From assembly GCA_037043455.1 (NCBI GenBank), contig JAWPHD010004394.1:124001-188000 (forward strand): a stretch of DNA of 64,000 bases, written 5' to 3'. The position numbers were made by a program, and so were the translations under genes. The notes beneath the pieces are model-generated. The model searched no databases. It saw nothing but the letters and a program-made list of their open reading frames with translations, and was not told where the DNA came from. This DNA is from Cyrtodaria siliqua. Taxonomy: Eukaryota > Mollusca > Bivalvia > Adapedonta > Hiatellidae. This document shows positions 49,501-58,500 of the stretch, piece by piece; the first letter of the stretch is position 1; each line of letters begins with the position of its first letter.

Positions 49501-52500
49501 TTTGCTACTTTTGTTTGTATTATATTTACACGAGCATATTTGTGTTTTACTTATATTGCCTATTGATGCTGCCTTGTTGGTTAGAGATTATATCATGCCG
49601 GGATTTCTTTATTTACACTGTCCTGTTTTAATGGGATGACAGTAGGGTAAGTGTGAGGTTTGGTGCACCCTAGAACCGGTTTATACCCCCAGTGGCCTAC
49701 TTTGCCACTGTCCGTTCAAAGGCGGTATCCCTATTGTCAACCATTTTGTGTTTGTGATGTCGTTTGCATTTATTATTACTTTTGCCTTCTTGTTTGTCTG
49801 TTTGCGTGTTTGTTTCTGTGTTTTGTGGTTGACTGTCCTCCTTGAATGCTATTTTCTCTGTCCGATCTTTTATATTTCTTCTCCAGTAGGTTTTCCGTGC
49901 TTCTATAGAACTTTGAGAAAGATCTACGTAGTGTTTTGATAACGAAAGCCTTGCTGAAGAAGTTTACTTGTAATAACTTAATATATTTCTATCACTGATG
50001 TCCTTAACATCGTTATATTCTCTTGCAAAACGAATAAGCTGGGATAAAATATAACCCCCGCCTCCCACCAATTTGATGAAGCACGAAATGCATTCCCATC
50101 TAAATGTTAACGATGTACCAAAGTCCGCTTTCTTTTTATAGATTTAAGTACAGTATGTATGTAATTATTTAAAAGCGAGAGATGTAGATTAAAGAATGAT
50201 ACTATGGTGAGCAAATTGTTAGCCTTATTATATATGCGAACTCTGGTGGATAAATAATAGTGGCAATATGGACATAACGGATTATCAAATAATAAAATGT
50301 TCTGTAAAATGTTTTCTCAACTAAAAATCAGTAGTGTTATTACTTACTGCTCCTTTGGGATCATCAAGTCCAATCTTTGAAGAAGTATATGGACAGACCC
50401 AATAAAATCGAGTTTGCTACTTTTTTCTCTTGTTTGTGTTTGTTGCTTCCAAGGGAGCCCTTATTTCAGTATTTATTCATATAGCATATTAAATCAATGT
50501 GCTTATTGAAGCATATTTATATTCGTTTTGTTGATAAAGCATATCCATGGTTTGGTTAGTATTTACAATATTCAATGTTCATGCTACATAATATAATGTT
50601 TATTTTACATATTATTCCAAGTTTATGTTACATAATGTAATGTTTATTTTGCATATTATTCAATATTCATGTTGCATTATGTAATGCTTGTTCTGTATAT
50701 TATTATATGTTCGTGATGCAATCATATAATGTGTATTTTGATATTAGTCCAAGTTTATGTTACATAATGTAATGTTTATTTTGCATATTATTCAATATTC
50801 ATGTTGCATTATGTAATGTTTGCTTTGTATATTATTACATGCTCATGAATCTTTATATAATGTGTATTTTGCATATTATTCCATGTTTTTGTTGCATAAT
50901 GTTATGTGTATTTTGCATATTATTCAATATTCGTGTTGCATTATGTAATGTTTGTTTTGCATATTATTCCATATTTATGTTTCATAATGTAATGTTTATT
51001 TTGCATATTATTCAATATTCAGGTTGCATTATGTAATGTTTGGTTTGTATATTATTCCATATTCATCATGTTTATGTTGCATAATGTCATGTTTATTTTG
51101 CGTATTATTCAATATTCATGTTGTATAATGTAATGTTTGTTTTGCATATTATTCATATTTTTTGCTAGTACCCATTATCAACATAATGTAAAGTTTAAGT
51201 TGCAAATTTCAGTTTTGTTTACCAACGTAATTGATTGTACGTCGTCGTTTCTTCTGGCCGTAAGTTGTACGGTATCCCGTTTTTGATGATATCTTTATAA
51301 CGCATCTGAGATCCTCGTAGAAACAACAACGTGTTGTCGGTTTTGCCATGAGCGATATGATCGAAGTTTAGTGCTTTCAGACCAAGTTCATGTACCGACT
51401 TATTCAGTCGAGGGTGATCTTAAAGTAATAAAAATAGTATTTATAAACTATAAAGTACTAAAAATGACATCTAAGTGAAATATTAAATATACAGTATATC
51501 GGGGTTGGGGTTAATTTGCTAGAGCAAAATGATGTATTAACATTGCACTGCTAAAGTTTCCTATTTCTATAAATATGTGTTATTTAGTAATGGGCATTTT
51601 ACCATGTATTTCGTGTGTGTGTACTTAAATATACAGACGCTTCAATCAGTTTCTTTATTATGATCGAGTATAAATAAAAACTAAATTGTAAATTTAAAAG
51701 CCTCACAGTACTCACTTTCAGGCTCAAAACGCATTGCACCAAGATCTGCGTAAAAATCCGGAACTCCTGTAATTTGCGTTATAAATATCCTTCCACCAAC
51801 GCGATTAGAGTATTCATAAATTGTGATGCTCTGATTAGTGTTCCGTAATTTCCAAGCTGCATACGTGCCGGCTATACCGGCCCCAACAATGGCGATGTCA
51901 TCACATCCGGTATTGGGATGATCTGTCACAACTGCTGGCGCTTTTATTGATGAAACATTGAAAGAAAAGGCAGAAAAAGTATCAAAAGAGTATGAAATGA
52001 GAAATTTGGAAATCGCCGAACACGATAAATACAAGCAGTCTAGGTTAGATTTTAAATATTTATTCATGAACGGTAGTGAAAAATGCTTGCTACCATTTTA
52101 TAGCAAACACAAGTAGCTAGTTTAGAAATTTGATTCAGTTGTAATAAATAGATTGGCTTACGAATTAGTACGAATTAGTTTAAAAGGAGATGGCGACATC
52201 AAATGAAGTTACAGTTGAGCCAGCGGCCTGAGAGGTGCTGCATCAGGAACAATAAAACCTAGTCTGCCACTTTTTTCTCTTGTTTGTGTTCGTTGCTTCC
52301 AATGGAGCCTAGTTTGTAGGTTTATTGATATAGACAGAAAGGGAGAGATGATGTTTGCATTGTATACTGACGGTCAATGAAAACGCACCAGTAGATTATA
52401 TGGGTGTTAAATTGTATTGTAAGTAATTTATAATACTAATAAGCGCATATTTTGAAATGGAAGAATATTAGTTAACAATCGCAAACAACAATTACTCGAA

Positions 52501-55500
52501 ATTCCTAAGCATGATGCAAAGTGTTCAATGAAAATCACACGGGTAGAAAACAAAAGTCAACACATTTTAATACCGGATATGCCGTTCCTAAAAAATTACC
52601 CCATCCTCACGTTATTCGAGTAACGCCATGTCACATTGAGCAAGAGTTACTTACCTGTGATGTTATCTGGAAAACAAAAACTTGAACAAATCGTTATCTT
52701 TGCTGAAATAACGTGAGGTCGGGATAATTGTTTAGAAACGGTAAAACTGTTGGATATACTTGGTATTAAAATGTGTGACTTTTCTGTTCTAACCGTGTGA
52801 TTTTAATTGAATACTATACACAGTGTTTGGGAATTTTGAGACAATTAGTGTTTGCAATTCATAATTGTTACCCTTCAATTTCAAAATATGCACTTATTTT
52901 TATCAATTACTTTAGCAATAAAATGTAACATCCATATAATCTACTGGTGCGTTTTCATCGACCGTCAGTATATTTAATGTTTTGGATAAAATGTTTGTGT
53001 AATTTATCATCATTACAGTATAATGACTATTATTGTACGGATATGTCTTTTCTGCTATGACGGACACAATCTATGAATAATGTGATAAATGAATATGATA
53101 CGAATAAAGACGAGACGAACATGTATCGATAAAAGGAAATAAAAAAGATATTTATGTCAAAAGTATGAATATTGCGGTTATAACAATGTGTCACACCAAA
53201 CAAATAATATTTTGGTATTGCAACAGATAACTCAGCAACTGCATTCATAGGGTGACCATCTTTTTCCCTTTCTCTATCACGTGTACTTAATAAAAGCAAA
53301 AGTATGAAAGGAGAAATTTGGAAATCGTCGAACACGATAAATACAAAAAAATATTGCTATCTCGGTTTGATTGAGAATGTTTGAACGGTAGTGAAAAGTG
53401 CTTGATCCATACACGCCCTCTAGTCCCGGGTTGAGCAGAACTCAATATTTAAACAGTCAACAGTACAGAAATTTGAGAGTTAATATGACGGTGAACATAA
53501 AACCTTCAATGGGGTATTTTCACACCATTCCATGGCCAGCGGCGTATGGTCCCAGTTTTAGCAAAAGTCGATATAAAAACTGAACAGGAAAAGTAGCATT
53601 CAAGGACGACAGTCAACCACAAACTAACACAGAAACAAAGAACTACTTTAAATATGAATAAAAGGCAAGATAGCAAACGCTTTGTCATAAACGAGAAAAC
53701 AATGGGCGAAATAAACAAAATAAAATGTAGTTGGGAGCAGAGGTCATGAAGCCTGCGCATCACAGGTAACAGTCAAAATACTAATTAAAATTATAAAGCA
53801 GGCAACATATCCTAAGGGTGATTAAACAATACTCAGAACATTTAAAGGCTGCAGTAGTGGAACCACCTTTTCGAAGTGCAAGTAAGAAAACAAAGGTATT
53901 TGAAAATGTACCACCAATATCTGTAAATATCGGGCTCAGCGGACGGTAGTCAAACGTGATTGCGAACGTTCACGCCCTCTAGCCCCAGCGTTGAAAGGCA
54001 GCATTCACAAAGATTTCTTTTTAAATCGCACATCTTTATTGCAAGAGACATGCACGCGAATTATTCTTAGAGCTAAATAATCAATATTGCCTCCTTTTTG
54101 TAAAAACGGTCACAAGACTTGAATACAAACACAACTCTTAAAAGACGCTACCCAAGCTTCAATTTCCTGGGAAGATCTTTCAAAGGAGAGGTCTATTTTA
54201 TAAAATTTCAAACAGATGACAGTTTAATAAATACCAATATAAGCTAGTCTGGCCGTTCAGCCAACAGAACTAAACCGGGTATAAGAAATGCACGTATATA
54301 TAGCAACAATTGTTTTTCTTACCAAATACAATAAAATTTAAAATCAGTTGCTTTTGTCTCCATGTATCAGATAAGTCCATAAATAAGATATGATTATATA
54401 TATTTCTAAATAACGCATGATCAAATTTTCTCTTTAATTTACTAATTGTTTAATACATTTAGTAAATGTTATTACTCGGGGTTTGTTTTCAGTGGACACC
54501 ATTTTAATATAAGGTAAATTGATTATAAACAGAAAACAAAGTCGCACCAATTAAAGTAGCTATCCTTCCAACAACAGCTAAATTATACAACAGATGTACA
54601 TCGTTTCTAAACCTACTGACGACGAGGTATATATATAATTTATCCATGTTGAGAATACAAACTGTCCAGACGCAATATAAACGGCTTTGACCAGCCATAC
54701 CAAACCCCTAAATATGAGCGTCGGATAAAGTTTCACCGATCCATAATTCATTTTACTCATATTCAATCAGGGTACTTTACGAACCCGTTGAATGAAACTT
54801 TACTTTTAATCGGCACATATACATTAGTATATGACCTGAACACCTGGCTCCAGTTTTGATAGTTGGTTTTGTAGTTTAATGTTGCCATTGTTTGGAGGGT
54901 TAATTTCTTGAACTTACTCGTTTTATGTTGTAATGTAGTTGAAACTGGAGACGTCACCACATTAGTCGGTCTATCTGTAAATGTAAATGAGTCCAAAATA
55001 AGTATATTTCAATGTACATTTTATATTTAATGTAAACTATTAAGTAAGAGTGTACTAAATTAAGTCGTAGGTTAACATATTTTACAACGGACTTATGGTA
55101 ACAGTACTAAAAGTAGGTAAGTATGTATGTATTGATATATATTTACATAGTGATATAGTGCTTTCATCTTAAAGTCTTTTATTTACCTTTTAATACTAAT
55201 CATGATATATTAAAAGACACATCTCGCAACTTAGTTACTAGAATATATTATATACCAAATTCAAGTTACATTTTGTTTTCAGTTAAGTAACTAGCAAAAA
55301 ACATTTTGTATTTGATGTGTGCAAAGCAATTGATACGCACACATGTAACATTCATCCGAGACGATCAAAAGGTCACAAACAGGGTCACGTCCCAGACTGA
55401 TATGTTACATCAGCAAATTTAGATATTCATGTAAAGCAGCTTAACGGGTGTATACAAAAAGTGACAGATAGTATTTGGTTATCTCGCGGCGACCTAACCC

Positions 55501-58500
55501 CTAAATAAATTGACATTTCATAAATAGTTCATGCCATAGTGAACACGTGACGCAAACGTCTAACAAGATATGACATCTTTCGTTTAAACACATTGGCTTT
55601 TAAGGGGTGGTCTATGGGAACGGTCATAGTGAGTTCGTAACGTAAGTGTCTAACAGGATTTGCCAGTTGTGGTAAAACAAGGTGTGTTAAAGATGTCCAC
55701 TGGTTTGGGTTTATATTGTGGCCAGGCAATAGATTACAGTGAAGATGCAAACTTGTGTAGTAGCTGCTGTTGTTTTAGAGTGAGAGCTTTGGAAAGCAAT
55801 TCATTAAATTAAGTATTCCAAAAACAATCAGAAAAAAATAGCTATTTTTGCCTTATTATATTGTTCAGAATATTATATTTAAAGGGGTAAGCTAGTTATC
55901 CTACATGGATAAATCCTATCTTTGATGAAGTAATGGGAGATGAATGTGTCCCAGGTGTAAGACAAATACTTTTACGATGTCGATTTTGGAACTAAAAACA
56001 TATCTTTCATTCTTGGATTAAACATTACTGTCGCATAGATGTATATTCTCAAATCTAAAACAAGATTCTCGCCCTTGATACTTACTTGTGTCACACGGGT
56101 GGAACCCGCAATAAGTAAAGCAATTTTCCCTTGCCCAAGTCAGGTAGGCCGCTTTCGTGCACAGATTTCCGTCGTCAAACTCTTTACAATTACGACGCTT
56201 ATCCTGGCATGCGACCGGTGTAGCTGTACAAGTCGTAGTTGTGTAATAGGAACAACATATTTTAAAATCAAGACTTGGATGAGGAATAATTAAAAACAAA
56301 TAATATAAAATTTAACGTAATATCTCTAAGAGCTTGACATAATACACTTTGCATAAAGCAAAATATAGCGTGTGAAGTAAATTGATTTAAATTTTAGAAT
56401 CAAAATCAAAAACGTTTTACACATTTGCTGCACATGCCTCTTTACATGGTGTCACGAAATTTATTCTTTTTAACTCACCCATATGAGATTATACTTCAAC
56501 ATGTTCATACTATAATTGATATACGAAATAGTGAACATCAGCTTGCAGTTGAGGTTATGGGACAAGGGTCCTTTTTCGCGACTTTACCAAACCTTATCAA
56601 GCAATATGTGTACTAATTAAACGATACAAGTATGTGTAATATAGGGACATAATAATCTATTTGTACACAAAACAAAAATCCAACAACAATTAAACAAGAA
56701 ATATAACGTTAACCATAAATAACAGCAGATTCGCCCCTTACAATTCTGGTTAAGCGCCGTGCTTTTGTTCAACAATATGTCAATGTCTCATAACCCTATA
56801 TTTGGAGTAAAATCCTGACGCAGTATGTGACTTATATTTAACATTATCTCTCATGAACAGCTCAATAAAACCGTGTCTGCTACTTTTATCTCTTGTTTGT
56901 GTTTGTTGCTTCCAAGGTATCACTTTTATAGTATGTATTGCCATTCACGCTATTGTTTGTTTAGGGCTGTATGGCGGCCGTAAAAAATCGCCCCTAATAC
57001 AAATCAGTATTGTTATTACTTACTAATCCTTTGAGATCATCAAGTCCTTTCTTTGTGACTTTAAAGTAGAATATCGCCTAAACCGGTTCAAGGAGGCGTG
57101 AGAGGCTTTGCAGTTTAAAATACCTCTAAGGAACAGACTCAATAAAACCGAGTCTACAACTTTTATCTCTTGCTTGTGTTTATTGCTTCCAAGGGACCCC
57201 TTTTTCAGTATTTATTGTGTTATGAGCTTACTTTATTTTTTATAAAGTATGTCTCTGATAATGGGTTTAAAAACTGGACATTTAGATTATAAGCAGTGTG
57301 TTTATCTTACTTACCTGGGGTACAGAAGTTGCAGAATAGTCGGCAATGAGACATAGCCCATGGTCTGTAGACCTCATGCGTGCAGGCTTGTGGGCCATAT
57401 AAACTGCATGTGTCCAGTGTATCATGGCAGGGATCCTCTGTGGACAAACACACGTTCAGAAAAGGTAATTATTGTTGTTAATCATGTAACACGCACACAC
57501 GCACGCACGCATGCACGCGCAAACACACTCGCATATATATATATGTATTTGTTACGATGATCTTCTTTTAAATTGTATATGTCTTTGAACCCTGAAGAAG
57601 GCGTAAGACCGAAAGCGATCGAGTATCTATTTTTAACATTGTATTTTAACAAAATTAATATATCATTTCTGGATCCAGTGATTGTGAAAGGTGTTTTGTT
57701 CAATGTATGGTCTTCTCTACTATATAGAGAGATCTATGCATCTACCTATCTTTATGTCTAACATCGCTTGGGATTATATTTGGATGGGGATGTACCTTGT
57801 TCGACATCATACGGTGTGTATATCTCCCAGCCCATTCGTTTTGCTAGAGCTTGTTCTAATGTTAAGGACTTTAATGCTTGAAATCAAGTCAATTAACAGG
57901 TAAACTTCTTGAGCAAGGTTTTCGTCCTCACAAACTGCGTAGATCTTTCGCAAAATTATATCACCGCAACGAAAACCTACTGGAGAGGTACAACACCAAA
58001 CTTAAAACATTTCTACGACTAGGAATATCACAACCTTTATTTTATAGAGATGTGGTCAATAAACTTGGAAGTTAAAGCGATCTATCGGGTTTCCTGACCA
58101 CTTTACGAAATTAATCATGAAATTCGTCAGAAAAGGATATGACCCTTTAGTAGTGCAACGCACTTCATGTTTAGTGATTGACCCCTCTACAGTCAGTCAC
58201 TACATTTCAGTTTTCCCATGCTCGATGACTGGACAAATTCTTAGGACTCTATGATTGCGCCTGCTGAAACCCAGACGCAGGGAGGTAGGTGCATAAACTT
58301 TTGTCCTAAGGGCTTTTTTCTCGTGCCCTATATTTGTTTTCCCTTTGGCTGCAAATGCTGTTGTTGTTCCGTACAATTTTTGATATATCGAGAGGTTTTT
58401 GAAATTATGCTTTTTATATATCTTTACAACAACAGTTGAGTGTATTGTTTGCTAATTTCTCTGGATGTCGACTTTACTTTTTGATGGGATGTTATTTTAT

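Noticed and set aside
51941..52067. Extending the FAD exon upstream to the ATG at 52067
   Set aside because: That stretch is antisense to a family K repeat copy (51970-52100), and the phase-1 acceptor at 51941 joins the ShKT exon.
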